Of a DNA stretch of 64,000 bases, positions 16,659 through 25,968 are shown in pieces (positions within the stretch are counted from its first letter, which is position 1; the number at the start of each line of letters is the position of its first letter). A model generated the notes under the pieces. The model made no database searches, was not told where the DNA came from, and was given only the letters and a program-made list of their open reading frames with translations. The position numbers and the translations under genes are program-made. This DNA is from Mesorhizobium sp. M9A.F.Ca.ET.002.03.1.2 (lineage in GTDB: Bacteria; Pseudomonadota; Alphaproteobacteria; Rhizobiales; Rhizobiaceae), in NCBI RefSeq assembly GCF_003952365.1, contig NZ_CP034443.1:4147001-4211000 (forward strand), given 5' to 3'.

Positions 16659-17192
16659 TCAGGGGCTCTGCACTGGTTGACGAGCAAGCGAGCTTACAAA
16701 GTGGGAAATCTGACGGTTGCCACGCAATCTCATCACCGGCACAAGCGGTCCCCTGGCCAAGCGCTCCGCCTCGATGAACGGCCGACTGTTGCGATCGAAA
16801 TTCCAGACGTAGCGCAGAAACAACAAAAACTCCTTGTCCAGCCTATCGTGGCATCCTTCCGCGATATCGGGCCGGGGCCGGTTCAATGCGCTGCGCAATA
16901 CGACCCGGCTCAAACATCTTACGCGAGGGGTGTCGAGCCAGACGACGAGATCAGCTCTGGGAAGCCTCAAATCGAAGGTCTGGCGATGATAGTTTCCCTC
17001 GCACACCCAGCCATCACCGGAGATGGCCTCGCTAACGCGTGCGCGGAAAACCTCGTATTGAGATTTGGTCCAGCCTGGCCCCCAGAACAACTTGTCCAAG
17101 TGCACGACCGGCAATTTCAACCGTTCGCCCACTTCCCTTGCTAGGGTTGATTTACCGCTTCCGGCATTTCCGAGGATGACTATCCGTTGCAC
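16659..17192 (-). CDS. P-loop NTPase, adenylate kinase-like (topology modulation protein type)
   Basis: 177-residue kinase-like ATPase. The Walker A motif is GNAGSGKSTLA (about residues 8-18), followed by PVVHLDKLFWGPGW, which fits the family often called DNA topology modulation protein FlaR or shikimate/adenylate kinase-like, then CEGNYHRQTFDLRLPRADLVVWLD (Walker B-like) and RPDIAEGCHDRLDKEFLLFLRYVW. The start is ATG 17192. The natural substrate is not known for this family. It stands alone downstream of mutL, with a 48-base gap. Confidence 0.75.
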   Translation of the reverse strand: MQRIVILGNAGSGKSTLAREVGERLKLPVVHLDKLFWGPGWTKSQYEVFRARVSEAISGDGWVCEGNYHRQTFDLRLPRADLVVWLDTPRVRCLSRVVLRSALNRPRPDIAEGCHDRLDKEFLLFLRYVWNFDRNSRPFIEAERLARGPLVPVMRLRGNRQISHFVSSLARQPVQSP

Positions 17193-17240
17193 AAAGCGAC
17201 CTCAGAAAGCGGTGAGGGGAGCAACTCAACCCTGTAGTCT

Positions 17241-19100
17241 TTACCGCCGCCCGAACAGCCTCTCGATATCCGCGAGCTTGAGTTCGATATAGGTCGGGCG
17301 GCCGTGGTTGCAGGTGCCGGAGCCCGGCGTCGCCTCCATCTGGCGCAGCAGCGCGTTCATCTCTTCTGCCCTGAGCAGCCGGCCGGAGCGCACCGAACCG
17401 TGGCAGGCCATGGTCGCGGCTATCCTGTCCAGCCGCTCCTTCAGCGTGTCGACCGTGTCGTTGTCGGCGATCTCGTCGGCAAGGTCGCGCACCAGCTGCT
17501 GAACGTTGGTCTCGCCGAGCATCGACGGCGTCTCGCGCACGGCGACGGCGCCGGGGCCGAAACGCTCGATGGCGAGGCCGAAGCGGGCCAGCGTTTCGGA
17601 ATGCAAGGCGAGCCGCTCGGCATCCTCTTCGGCCAAGTCGACGATCTCGGGCAGAAGCAACATCTGCGACGGCACGGCGCGTGAATGCAGTGCGTTCTTC
17701 AACGCCTCATAGACCAGCCGCTCATGCGCCGCATGCTGGTCGACGATGACAAGCGAATCCGTGGTCTGCGCGACAATGTAGTTCTCATGCACCTGCGCGC
17801 GTGCGGCACCCAGCGCCGTGCCAAGCAGCGTCTGTGTGGCTTCGTCCTGCCCGGCGCGCGCGTCGGCGCTGTGAAGCGGTCCGGCGTCGAATGCCGCCTG
17901 CTCGTTTTCGCCGAAGCCGCCATCAGCAAATCCCATATCCAGCGGCCGCTGCGGCGAGCGGGAGGGGTCGAAACCGGCGGAGCCTGAGGCCCGGTAGGCC
18001 GCCTCGTAGCTGCGGTGGCCATTGGCCGGTCCTGGATGCGCATAGGACGCCGCGCCCGGCCGGAATGCCGCCATCATGCCAGCGGCCCCGGTGGTGGCGG
18101 CCCGGATGCCGGCGTTGGCGAGCGCCTCGCGAATGGCGCCGACGATCAGCCCGCGCACCAGTCCCGGATCGCGGAAGCGGACGTCGGCCTTGGCCGGATG
18201 GACATTGACGTCGACGATGGCCGGATCGAGCGTCAGGAACAGCACCGTCACCGCATGGCGATCGCGCGGCAGCACGTCGGCGAAGGCACCGCGGATGGCG
18301 CCGGCAATCAACTTGTCGCGCACCGGCCGGCCGTTGACATAGGCATATTGCTGCAGCGCGTTGGCGCGGCTGAAGGACGGGATCGAGACGTGGCCAGCAA
18401 GGTGCACGCCGTCTCGGCTTGCGTCGATGGCGATGGAATTGTCCGGAAAGTCGGCGCCCATCACTTGCGCGACGCGGCGCAGTCGTCCTTCGGGGCCGTC
18501 GCCGGCCGCCGAAAGGTCCAGCGTCGAGCGGTCGGAGCCGGCCAGCGTGAAGCGCACGGCGGGGAAGGCGATCGCAATCCGCTTGACCACGTCGCTTATC
18601 GCCGAGCTTTCGGCGCGCTCGCCCTTCATGAATTTGAGCCGCGCCGGCGTGGCGAAGAACAGGTCGCGCACCTCGACCGTGGTGCCGCGATTGGCGGCCG
18701 CCGGCTTGACGGCCGACACGCGTCCGCCCTCGATGCCGATCTCGGCGGCGCTGTCGCCGTTGGCCGTTCGCGAGCGGATCGACAGCCGCGCCACCGAGCC
18801 GATCGACGGCAGCGCCTCACCGCGAAAGCCGAGCGAGCGGATGTCGTGGATGTCTTCAGTGAGCTTCGAGGTGCAGTGCCGTGCGATCGCCAGCGCCAGT
18901 TCCTGTTCGGGAATGCCCGCACCGTCGTCGGTGACACGGATCAGGTTCAGCCCGCCGCCGGCGGTGACGATCTCTACTCTGGCAGCACCGGCATCGAGCG
19001 CATTCTCGACCAGTTCCTTGACCACGCTTGCCGGACGCTCGATGACTTCGCCGGCGGCGATCTGGTTGATCATCGTTTCGGAAAGCTGGCGGATGGGCAT
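17241..19100 (-). CDS. mutL: DNA mismatch repair protein MutL
   Basis: 619-residue MutL. The N-terminal GHKL ATPase has [11 protein letters not shown] (N33), DDGAGI, and [13 protein letters not shown], and the transducer domain has NGRPVRDK and [15 protein letters not shown] low-complexity linker (about 330-430) leads to the dimerisation domain. That domain contains [12 protein letters not shown] (454-465), an exact DQHA(X)2E(X)4E endonuclease motif, and a CNHGRP motif near the C-terminus. This MutL should therefore nick DNA itself, as in bacteria without MutH. ATG 19100 starts the gene. Confidence 0.95.
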   Translation of the reverse strand: MPIRQLSETMINQIAAGEVIERPASVVKELVENALDAGAARVEIVTAGGGLNLIRVTDDGAGIPEQELALAIARHCTSKLTEDIHDIRSLGFRGEALPSIGSVARLSIRSRTANGDSAAEIGIEGGRVSAVKPAAANRGTTVEVRDLFFATPARLKFMKGERAESSAISDVVKRIAIAFPAVRFTLAGSDRSTLDLSAAGDGPEGRLRRVAQVMGADFPDNSIAIDASRDGVHLAGHVSIPSFSRANALQQYAYVNGRPVRDKLIAGAIRGAFADVLPRDRHAVTVLFLTLDPAIVDVNVHPAKADVRFRDPGLVRGLIVGAIREALANAGIRAATTGAAGMMAAFRPGAASYAHPGPANGHRSYEAAYRASGSAGFDPSRSPQRPLDMGFADGGFGENEQAAFDAGPLHSADARAGQDEATQTLLGTALGAARAQVHENYIVAQTTDSLVIVDQHAAHERLVYEALKNALHSRAVPSQMLLLPEIVDLAEEDAERLALHSETLARFGLAIERFGPGAVAVRETPSMLGETNVQQLVRDLADEIADNDTVDTLKERLDRIAATMACHGSVRSGRLLRAEEMNALLRQMEATPGSGTCNHGRPTYIELKLADIERLFGRR

Positions 19101-19160
19101 GAGGCACTATAGGCGGATTCGTGGTCGATGCGGGAGGGGTAGAATTGCCTGCAGGATAGA

Positions 19161-20123
19161 TCAGTTTACAGCGCGGATTTCGCGCACGCCCTTGCGCAGT
19201 CGCCGGCGCAACAAATTGCGCAGCGTCACCCCATCGCCGTAGCCGACCTTCGCGGCGATCTGCTCGACGCTGTCGGACGTGGTCTTCAATAGATGCACCG
19301 CATGCTCGACGCGCAAATCCTGGAAATAGGACAGCGGTGTCTTGCCGAGCACGTCGTTGACCCGCCGCGACAGGGTGCGTTTGCTAGCGCCGAGCGTAGC
19401 CGCCGCCTCATCCAGGTTGAAGCCGGTGGCGAGATGATCACGCGCCCAACGCTCGAAGCGTTCCACCAGCGGGTTCGAATGAGTGAGATGGTCTGATATC
19501 GCATAGGCAGATTGCAGCGGCCGGCTGTCGACGATCAGATATTTCGCGGTCAGCGCCGCCAGTTCCGGGCTTGTCTGCCGGATCACCATCAAGGCGAGGT
19601 CGATATGGCCAAGTGCGGCCCCGGCGGTGACGAACTGCCCGTCATTGACCAGCATGCGCGAGGCATCGAGCCGCACCTGCGGGTAGCGTTGGCGAAACAT
19701 TGGCGCCAGCCACCATGTCGTGGTCGACGGCCGCCTATCGAGCAGGCCCGTTTCAGCTAAGACGAAGGTGCCGATGCAGGCGGCACCGATGCGCGTGCCG
19801 GCATTAGCGATAGCACGCAACGCTGTGACCGCCTCGGCAATGTCCACCCGCAGCAACGCCTCGCGCAGCGGGTCTGGCATTTTCTGACTAAGCGCAGGGA
19901 TCACCAGCCAGTCGGGAACAGGCTCGCTGCCTATTGCCGTCACCGGCACCTGCAGGCCTTGCGCCGTGCACACCGTTTCGCTCACCCCGACAATGGTCGT
20001 GGCGAAGCGGCAGGGCGTTGCCGGCAGCATCACGGCCAGTTCGTTGGCGGTGCCGAACACGTCGAGCACCGTGGCCAGTCCGGTATCGAAAACACCATCG
20101 AGGGCAAGGACAGAAATGTTCAT
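19161..20123 (-). CDS. GlxA family transcriptional regulator (DJ-1/PfpI-like domain plus AraC HTH)
   Basis: 320-residue regulator. The N-terminal DJ-1/PfpI-like domain has a GAACIGTFVLAETGLLDRR nucleophile-elbow segment and TTWWLAP. The C-terminal AraC/XylS domain has FNLDEAAATLGASKRTLSRRVND and SDSVEQIAAKVGYGDGVTLRNLLRRRL. The ATG at 20123 is the natural N-terminus by family comparison, but no good ribosome site precedes it. A 16-bp inverted repeat begins at the start codon, so the protein may repress itself. Divergent to a monooxygenase gene. Confidence 0.85.
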   Translation of the reverse strand: MNISVLALDGVFDTGLATVLDVFGTANELAVMLPATPCRFATTIVGVSETVCTAQGLQVPVTAIGSEPVPDWLVIPALSQKMPDPLREALLRVDIAEAVTALRAIANAGTRIGAACIGTFVLAETGLLDRRPSTTTWWLAPMFRQRYPQVRLDASRMLVNDGQFVTAGAALGHIDLALMVIRQTSPELAALTAKYLIVDSRPLQSAYAISDHLTHSNPLVERFERWARDHLATGFNLDEAAATLGASKRTLSRRVNDVLGKTPLSYFQDLRVEHAVHLLKTTSDSVEQIAAKVGYGDGVTLRNLLRRRLRKGVREIRAVN

Positions 20124-20157
20124 GGCAAAAATGATATCAAAGATGTCATTTTTGCCA
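20123..20157. promoter_or_regulatory. Inverted repeat between glxA-type regulator and monooxygenase
   Basis: Arms TGGCAAAAATGATATC (20123-20138) and GATGTCATTTTTGCCA (20142-20157) pair at 15 of 16 positions with a 3-nt spacer. The repeat touches the regulator's start codon and lies about 85 bp upstream of the monooxygenase start, the expected place for an operator serving both genes. Confidence 0.65.
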
Positions 20158-20242
20158 GTACGCTTTTCGTTACGCTTCTGCGATTGTTGCTCCCGACGGT
20201 CCGATCGGCCGCGCACAACGACCAACGTGGAGGAGAAGACTG

Positions 20243-20551
20243 ATGATCAAGCTCGCATTGTTCGCACGCTTCGAAGCCAAGCCCGGCAAGGAGAATGACA
20301 TCGCCGCATTCTTGAAGACAGGCCTGCAACTGGCCAATCAAGAGGCCAAGACGCCGATCTGGTTTGCGCTCAGGCTGAGCCCCAGCGTGTTCGGCGTGTT
20401 CGATGCCTTTCATGACGAGACGGGGCGGCAGGCGCATCTCACCGGCGAGATCGCGAAGGCGCTGATGGCCAACGCCGAAACGCTGTTCGTCGGTCCGCCG
20501 ACTATCGACCAGATCGATGTGCTCGGGCTGAAGAACGACGGTTCCGTCTGA
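20243..20551 (+). CDS. Antibiotic biosynthesis monooxygenase (ABM) domain protein
   Basis: 102-residue single-domain ABM protein with a ferredoxin-like fold, related to YgiN quinol monooxygenases (LALFARFEAKPGKENDIAAFL, ALRLSPSVFGVFDAFHDETGRQAHLTGEIAKAL). GGAGGAGA upstream of ATG 20243 is a strong ribosome site. Its divergent partner is a GlxA-type regulator and a long inverted repeat lies between them, so it is probably an inducible stress or redox gene. The substrate is unknown. Confidence 0.8.
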   Translation: MIKLALFARFEAKPGKENDIAAFLKTGLQLANQEAKTPIWFALRLSPSVFGVFDAFHDETGRQAHLTGEIAKALMANAETLFVGPPTIDQIDVLGLKNDGSV

Positions 20552-20604
20552 CCTGCGCCCATGCGCGCTGCGGTCCGGCCATGTGCCGGATTGCAGCGGC
20601 AGCC

Positions 20605-21513
20605 TCACGCCTGCGCGGCCAGCCAGTCCCGCACCTTGCGGGCGTTGTCGCTGAGGTCGCGGTTCTTCGGCCAGGTGACGTAGAACGCCTTACCGGTCCT
20701 CAGCACATGATCGGTCACGCGCACCAACAGCCCGGTCGTCAGCAGCCGCTCGGCGAGGTGCCGCCAGCCAAGCGCGATGCCTTGCCCTTCCATGACCGCC
20801 TGGATCACCAGCGCGTAGTCGTTGATGCGCAGGCCGCGCCCGGCGTCGGCCTCCTTCAGGCTGGCCCCGGCTGACGCGAACCACTCCTCCCAGCTTGCAG
20901 CCTCGCGAAACGGCTCCTCGAGGTGGATGAGGCGATGTGACGCCAATTCCTCGACCGTCCGCGGCAGGCCGAACTTCGCCACATAGCTGGCGCCCGCGAC
21001 CGGGAATATCTCCTCGTCGGCCAGCGGCAGGCCATGATAGTCCGGCCATTGCTTCGGATCACCACCGCGGACCCCGAGCGGAATGCCCTCGGCGATGATG
21101 TCGAGGTCGCGGTCGGCGGTCTGGATGCGCAGATCGATGCCCGGCAATTCGTCGCGGAACTGCTGCAGGCGCGGCATCATCCAGAACGAGCCGAAGGCCG
21201 TCGATGCGGCAAGCGTCACATGGCCGCCGGTTGCCTGCAGGCGCAGATCCTCCGCCGACTTGCGGATATGCGACAGCCCAAGCGAAACGTCGGCATGGAA
21301 ACGCTCGCCGGCCTCGGTCAGGCTGACCTGGCGGTGGCGGCGTTGGAAAAGCTTGGCGCCAAGTTGTTCCTCCAGGCCACGCACCGCATAGGAGACGGCC
21401 GCCTGGGTCATGCCGAGCTCCCGCCCGGCGGCGGTGAAGCTCGACAGCCGCCCGGCCGCCTCGAAGACGATCAGGCTGCCGGCGGAGGGCAACAGGTGGC
21501 GCAGGTTTCGCAT
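20605..21513 (-). CDS. LysR family transcriptional regulator (GcvA-like)
   Basis: 302-residue LysR protein. The helix-turn-helix lies in AAGRLSSFTAAGRELGMTQAAVSYAVRGLEEQLG, and the effector domain has FGSFWMMPRLQQFRDE, GVRGGDPKQWPDY and EGQGIALGWRHLAERL, similar to GcvA-like regulators of one-carbon or amine metabolism. The start is ATG 21513. It is divergent from the MttB-family methyltransferase gene with a 92-base gap, and a 7-bp inverted repeat in that gap is a candidate binding site. It most likely controls the methyltransferase and solute-binding genes. Confidence 0.87.
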   Translation of the reverse strand: MRNLRHLLPSAGSLIVFEAAGRLSSFTAAGRELGMTQAAVSYAVRGLEEQLGAKLFQRRHRQVSLTEAGERFHADVSLGLSHIRKSAEDLRLQATGGHVTLAASTAFGSFWMMPRLQQFRDELPGIDLRIQTADRDLDIIAEGIPLGVRGGDPKQWPDYHGLPLADEEIFPVAGASYVAKFGLPRTVEELASHRLIHLEEPFREAASWEEWFASAGASLKEADAGRGLRINDYALVIQAVMEGQGIALGWRHLAERLLTTGLLVRVTDHVLRTGKAFYVTWPKNRDLSDNARKVRDWLAAQA

Positions 21514-21552
21514 AAGCTGACCTTATACAAGAGATCAGGATTTTCCAGCGTC

Positions 21553-21584
21553 ACAGTCATATTTCGTCTCGCTAAGTTGACTGT
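21553..21584. promoter_or_regulatory. Inverted repeat in the LysR/methyltransferase promoter region
   Basis: ACAGTCA (21553-21559) and TGACTGT (21578-21584) are perfect 7-bp arms 25 bp apart centre to centre, placed just upstream of the GGGGAGGAAGGAG ribosome site of the methyltransferase gene. Candidate LysR-controlled site. Confidence 0.4.
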
Positions 21585-21605
21585 CATGGGGAGGAAGGAG
21601 TTGCC

Positions 21606-23156
21606 ATGAACGCACAGGCCGCCGAAGTGACCGAACACGCCAACCGCCGCAGCGGCGGCCGGCTGGGGCGCAAGGCGCTGCGGGGGGCTCCCGTGACGTC
21701 GTTTCCGACCCTGGTCCGCCAGATTCCCGTCTACCAGATGGTGCCGGACGAGGCGGTGGAGCTGATCCACCAGGAATCGCTCTCGATCCTCGAAGAGGTG
21801 GGATGCGAATTCCGCGACGACGAGGCCATTGCACTCTGGAAGGCGGCGGGAGCAGACGTCTCGGAGACGAGAGTCCGCATCGACCGCGCGCTTTTGATGG
21901 AGCTTGTATCGAAGGTCCCGCCGGAGTTCACGCTCAATGCGAGGAATCCGCAACGTTCGGTGCGCGTTGGCGGACAAAACTCCATCTTCGTGCCGATGTA
22001 CGGCGCGCCCTACGTGCGCGATTTGGAGAACAACCGGCGCTACGGCACGCTCGCCGACCTTCAGAATTTCCATAAGCTCGCCTACATGGCGCCGGCGCTG
22101 CACTCGTCGAGCTCGATCATCTGCGAGCCGATGGAAATCCCGGTGCCGAAGCGTCACCTCCACATCATCCATTCGGCGCTGAAGCACTCCGACAAGCCGT
22201 TCATGGGCATCGTGACCTCCAAGGATCGGGCGGAAGACACGATGGCGATGGCAGGCATCGTCTTCGGCGAGGATTTTGTCCGCGACAACCCGGTGCTGGT
22301 GGCGATCACCAACTGCAATTCGCCGCTGGTCTGGGATGCCACCATGCTGGACGCGATGAAGGTCTATGCGCGCCACAACCAGCCGCTGATTCTGGCACCC
22401 TTCGCGCTGTGCGGCGCCTCGACTTCCGCCTCTGCAGTAGGCGCGGTCGCGCAGGTCAATGCGGAAGCACTGGCGGGCGTCGCGTTCACACAGCTGCTGC
22501 GTCCAGGTTCGCCGCAGATCTACGGGCAGTTCATGGTCACGGTCGACATGAAGACCGGCGCTCCCATGGGCGGCACGCCGGAGGCGGCCCAGATGATGTA
22601 TCTGATGGGAGCACTGGCGCGGAAATACCGGCTGCCGTGGCGCACGTCCGGCTTCCATGTCGGGTCGAAGCTGAACGACGCCCAGGCAGGCTACGAGGCG
22701 AACATGCTGATGCATGCCGCCATCCTTGCCGGCGCCAACTATATCTGGCATTCCGCCGGATGGCTCGAGGCCGGCCTGACCTGCGGCTATTCCAAATTCG
22801 CGACCGACTGCGAACAGCTCGTCGGCTGGTACAAATACGCAGGCGGGCTCTCCTTCGACGATTTCAAGGACGCGATGGCGGCGATCCGCGAGGTCGGCCC
22901 GGCCGGCCATTTCCTCGGCACCCAACACACGCTCGAACATTTCGAGTCCGCCTTCTTCATGCCCAGCATCATGGACTTCAATTCGTACGAACAGTGGAAG
23001 GCTGAAGGGGCAAAGGACCACGACACCCGCGGCCGCGAGAAAGCCCGCAACATGCTTGCGGATTATGAGGAGCCGAAGCTCGACGAGGGTATCGCCGAGG
23101 GTCTCAAGGATTTGATCGCGCTGCGGGAGGAAAAACTGCCGGACAGCGTTAGTTGA
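21606..23156 (+). CDS. Trimethylamine methyltransferase (MttB) family protein, non-pyrrolysine type
   Basis: 516-residue member of the MttB superfamily, corrinoid-dependent methyltransferases acting on quaternary or tertiary amines. The frame is uninterrupted, so there is no in-frame amber codon for pyrrolysine. That places it with the MtgB/MtpB/MtcB-type enzymes, several of which demethylate glycine betaine, proline betaine or carnitine. [19 protein letters not shown] at the N-terminus and the [12 protein letters not shown] region near the C-terminus are typical. A strong ribosome site precedes ATG 21606. No cognate corrinoid protein gene lies nearby. It is followed 43 nt later by a solute-binding protein, suggesting uptake plus demethylation of one compound. 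Confidence 0.82.
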   Translation: MNAQAAEVTEHANRRSGGRLGRKALRGAPVTSFPTLVRQIPVYQMVPDEAVELIHQESLSILEEVGCEFRDDEAIALWKAAGADVSETRVRIDRALLMELVSKVPPEFTLNARNPQRSVRVGGQNSIFVPMYGAPYVRDLENNRRYGTLADLQNFHKLAYMAPALHSSSSIICEPMEIPVPKRHLHIIHSALKHSDKPFMGIVTSKDRAEDTMAMAGIVFGEDFVRDNPVLVAITNCNSPLVWDATMLDAMKVYARHNQPLILAPFALCGASTSASAVGAVAQVNAEALAGVAFTQLLRPGSPQIYGQFMVTVDMKTGAPMGGTPEAAQMMYLMGALARKYRLPWRTSGFHVGSKLNDAQAGYEANMLMHAAILAGANYIWHSAGWLEAGLTCGYSKFATDCEQLVGWYKYAGGLSFDDFKDAMAAIREVGPAGHFLGTQHTLEHFESAFFMPSIMDFNSYEQWKAEGAKDHDTRGREKARNMLADYEEPKLDEGIAEGLKDLIALREEKLPDSVS

Positions 23157-23199
23157 TGCAAAAGGGCGAAGACCCGACGAAACGACAAGGGAGGAAAAA

Positions 23200-24849
23200 A
23201 TGACATTCTTCAGAAGCAACGGCGACCACGTGCCGAGCGCCATCGAGGCGATGGCGGACGAGGCGCGCGCGGGTCGCATGGACCGGCGCGAGTTCCTGGC
23301 GCTGGCAAGCGCCTTCGGCGCATCGACGGCCCTTGCCTACGGCATGATCGGTCTTGCCGCGCCGCAACAGGCCCTGGCCGAAGAGCCGAAGAAGGGCGGA
23401 ACGCTGCGCGTTTCGATGTCGGTCAAGGCGCAAAAGGACCCGCGCACTTACGACTGGGTGGAACTTGCGAACATCTCGCGCTGCTGGCTCGAGCCGCTTG
23501 TCCGCTATACGCGCGAATTCACATTCGAGCCGGTCTTGCTCGAAAGCTGGGACGTCAACGACGACGCCACCGAATACGTGCTGCACGTGCGCAAGGGCAT
23601 CACCTGGAACAACGGCGATGCTCTCAACGCCGATGACGTTGTCCACAATCTGACGCGCTGGTGCGAGAAGGGTGCCGCCGGCAATTCGATGGCCGCCCGC
23701 GTCGGCGCGCTGATCGACGAAAAAACCGGCAAGGCCAGGGAAGGAGCAATCACCAAGGTCGATGACAACACGGTCAAGCTGACGCTTAACGAACCGGATA
23801 TCTCGCTGATCCCCAACTTCACCGACTATCCGGCGCTCGTCGTCCACCGCAATTTCGATGCCGACGGCGCTGATCCGCTCGCCAAGCCAATCGGCACCGG
23901 GCCGTTCGAACTTGTGTCCTATTCGGTCGGCCAGAATGCGGTCGTCAAGCGTCGTGAGAGCGGCAAGTGGTGGGGCGGTGAAGCGCCGCTCGACGGTGTC
24001 GAATTCATCGACTACGGCACCGACTTCAACGCCTCGGTGAACGCATTCGAGTCCGGCGAGATCGATGTCAATTTCGAGACACCCGCCGACTTCATAGACA
24101 TCCTCGACAAGATGGATCTGATGAAATCGGAGGTCGCGACAGCAACGACGCTCGTTGCCCGGACCAACATCACGCACAAGCCCTACGATGACCAGCGGGT
24201 GCGCAACGCCCTGCAAATGGCCGTCGACAACAATGCGGTGCTTCAACTTGGCTATGCCGGGCGGGGCACCCCCGGTGAAAACCACCACGTCAGCCCGATC
24301 CATCCGGAATACTACCCGCTGCCCAAGAAGACACGCGACGCGGCGGGCGCCAAGAAGCTGATGGCTGATGCCGGACAGGCCGACTTCGAGCATGAACTGA
24401 TCACCGTCGAGGACGATTGGCAAAAGAACACCGGCGACGCGATCGCCGGCCAGCTGCGTGATGCCGGGATCAAGGTGAAGCGCACGGTGCTGCCGGGGTC
24501 GACCTTCTGGAACGACTGGACGAAATATCCCTATTCCATGACCATCTGGTACATGCGCCCGCTCGGCGTCCAGGTGTTGGCGCTCGGCTATCGCACCGGC
24601 GAGGCCTGGAATGAGACGGCGTTCTCGAATCCCGATTTCGACGCCAAGCTCAAAGAAGCTCTTTCGCTCATCGACGTCGCCAAGCGCAAGGAGGTGATGA
24701 AGGACGTCGAGCAGATCCTGCAGGATTCGGGCGTCATCATCCAGCCGTTCTGGCAGAAGCTGTACAGCCACATGGACAAGAAGGTGAAGAATTACGCTGT
24801 CCACCAGACCTTCGAGATGGATCTCCAGAACGTCTGGCTGGACGCCTGA
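23200..24849 (+). CDS. ABC transporter substrate-binding protein, family 5 (dipeptide/opine-type), Tat signal
   Basis: 549-residue periplasmic binding protein of SBP family 5. [15 protein letters not shown] (about residues 28-42) is a twin-arginine signal, with cleavage likely after the AALA-like QQALA. The mature part begins [23 protein letters not shown], and [29 protein letters not shown] and [11 protein letters not shown] are family signatures. Downstream there is no permease or ATPase gene, so its transporter is encoded elsewhere or it acts as an orphan receptor. It is co-oriented with the MttB-family gene 43 nt upstream, which points to an amine or betaine-like ligand, by inference. Confidence 0.87.
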   Translation: MTFFRSNGDHVPSAIEAMADEARAGRMDRREFLALASAFGASTALAYGMIGLAAPQQALAEEPKKGGTLRVSMSVKAQKDPRTYDWVELANISRCWLEPLVRYTREFTFEPVLLESWDVNDDATEYVLHVRKGITWNNGDALNADDVVHNLTRWCEKGAAGNSMAARVGALIDEKTGKAREGAITKVDDNTVKLTLNEPDISLIPNFTDYPALVVHRNFDADGADPLAKPIGTGPFELVSYSVGQNAVVKRRESGKWWGGEAPLDGVEFIDYGTDFNASVNAFESGEIDVNFETPADFIDILDKMDLMKSEVATATTLVARTNITHKPYDDQRVRNALQMAVDNNAVLQLGYAGRGTPGENHHVSPIHPEYYPLPKKTRDAAGAKKLMADAGQADFEHELITVEDDWQKNTGDAIAGQLRDAGIKVKRTVLPGSTFWNDWTKYPYSMTIWYMRPLGVQVLALGYRTGEAWNETAFSNPDFDAKLKEALSLIDVAKRKEVMKDVEQILQDSGVIIQPFWQKLYSHMDKKVKNYAVHQTFEMDLQNVWLDA

Positions 24850-24893
24850 GTTAACGCCCAAGGGATTTCATGGGCCGCAAAAAAGCCGGGATG

Positions 24894-24934
24894 CAGGATT
24901 CGTGGTATTGAACGGTTCCCACCACGAAATCCTG
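24894..24934 (+). promoter_or_regulatory. Hairpin overlapping the ribosome site of the next gene
   Basis: CAGGATTCGTGGT (24894-24906) can pair with ACCACGAAATCCTG (24921-24934) with a single bulged base and a 14-nt loop. The 3' arm ends at the first G of the GGAG ribosome site for the gene at 24946. It could be a translational control element or part of a terminator of the upstream gene; no U tract follows. Confidence 0.45.
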
Positions 24935-24945
24935 GAGATGATCGG

Positions 24946-25425
24946 ATGAGACTGACAGTGCTTGCCGCCGCCCTCTCGATCTTAGGACCTACGGCCGCCC
25001 TGGCCGGGTCGGCATCCAATGCGGTGAAGTTCTTCTACATGCCCGAGGTCAAGTTCGAGGCCGATGCGAAATACCGCGACCGTTTCACCGAGCCGGTGAC
25101 CAAGCTGTTCGACCTCAACGACCAGGCGCGGAAGAACAAGCCGGATGAAGTGCCTTGCATCGACTTCGCCCCCGGTCTCGATGCGCAGGACTATGACGAA
25201 AAGACCGTCGCCGAGACGCTGAAACTGTCGGAAGCGGTAGATGGCGACAGCGCCGACGTGACGGTGACCTTCAACCTCTTCCCGGAAGGCGATGATTCCA
25301 AACGCGAAATGGTCTGGTCTCTGAAGAAGGTCGACGGCAAATGGAAAGTCGCCGACATCGCCTCCAAATCCAGCGGCTGGACGTTGAGTGCGCTCGAATG
25401 CCTGGCCGGCCAGACTCCGGAGTGA
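24946..25425 (+). CDS. Secreted protein of unknown function, DUF3828-like, paralogue 1
   Basis: 159-residue protein with a clear signal peptide (MRLTVLAAALSILGPTAALA, cleavage after ALA). The mature domain has VKFFYMPEVKFE, RFTEPVTKLFDLND, a PCIDFAPGLDAQDYD segment, and the ending VWSLKKVDGKWKVADIAS then C. This pattern resembles DUF3828-type periplasmic domains, but I am not certain of the family. Two Cys residues could form a disulphide. The following gene, 4 nt downstream, is a recognisable paralogue with the same VDGxWKVAD motif, indicating tandem duplication. Confidence 0.7.
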   Translation: MRLTVLAAALSILGPTAALAGSASNAVKFFYMPEVKFEADAKYRDRFTEPVTKLFDLNDQARKNKPDEVPCIDFAPGLDAQDYDEKTVAETLKLSEAVDGDSADVTVTFNLFPEGDDSKREMVWSLKKVDGKWKVADIASKSSGWTLSALECLAGQTPE

Positions 25426-25429
25426 GGCC

Positions 25430-25960
25430 ATGGCCTGCGCCCTGGCCCTGGCGACTGTGTGCCTGCTGGCGGCGGGGTTGAGCAGCGCCGCTGCTCAGGG
25501 CCTGTTCGGCACGCCGCCCGCAAGCGCCCCGTCCGCAACGCCGCCGGCGGATAACGTAGGGGAAGCGCCGGTGCGGCCGGGTTCGCCGACCGCGGTGGTG
25601 AAACCGTTCTACGAGCATGTCGGGCTCGAGCTCGATCCGGCTCAGCGCGGCCATTTCGCCGATCCCGCGAAGTCGGTGCTCGACAAGAGCGATGCGTTGC
25701 GCAAATCCGGGCAGGGCGAATGCCTCGATCCCAACATGGCGCTCGACAATGCGCAATACGACAAGGCCGAGATCGACAAGAGCCTGAAGACCATCGAAGC
25801 GGTCGATGGCGACGAGGCCAAGGTCGTCGCCGCCTTCGTCGCCGCCGGCAATCCGCACCGGCTGGAATGGAAATTCAAGAAGGTCGACGGCGACTGGAAA
25901 GTCGCGGACCTGCTTTCGGTGACCGGCGAATGGGCGCTCAGCCAGTATCAGTGCGAATAG
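25430..25960 (+). CDS. Secreted protein of unknown function, paralogue 2
   Basis: 176-residue secreted protein. The signal peptide runs to about AGLSSAAAQG, followed by a proline/alanine-rich linker (TPPASAPSATPPAD) and then a domain matching the upstream gene: VKPFYEHVGLELD, ECLDPNMALDNAQYDKAEIDKSLKTIEAVDGD, and WKFKKVDGDWKVADLLS with a final CE. The ATG at 25430 lies 4 nt after the previous stop. The added linker suggests the copy may reach away from the membrane or cell surface. Its function is unknown; it is co-transcribed with an enolase-superfamily enzyme 8 nt downstream. Confidence 0.7.
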   Translation: MACALALATVCLLAAGLSSAAAQGLFGTPPASAPSATPPADNVGEAPVRPGSPTAVVKPFYEHVGLELDPAQRGHFADPAKSVLDKSDALRKSGQGECLDPNMALDNAQYDKAEIDKSLKTIEAVDGDEAKVVAAFVAAGNPHRLEWKFKKVDGDWKVADLLSVTGEWALSQYQCE

Positions 25961-25968
25961 GGGAACCG

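Noticed and set aside
21606..23156. Pyrrolysine-containing MttB
   Set aside because: The frame has no internal amber codon and no pyl genes are present, so it is the non-pyrrolysine type.
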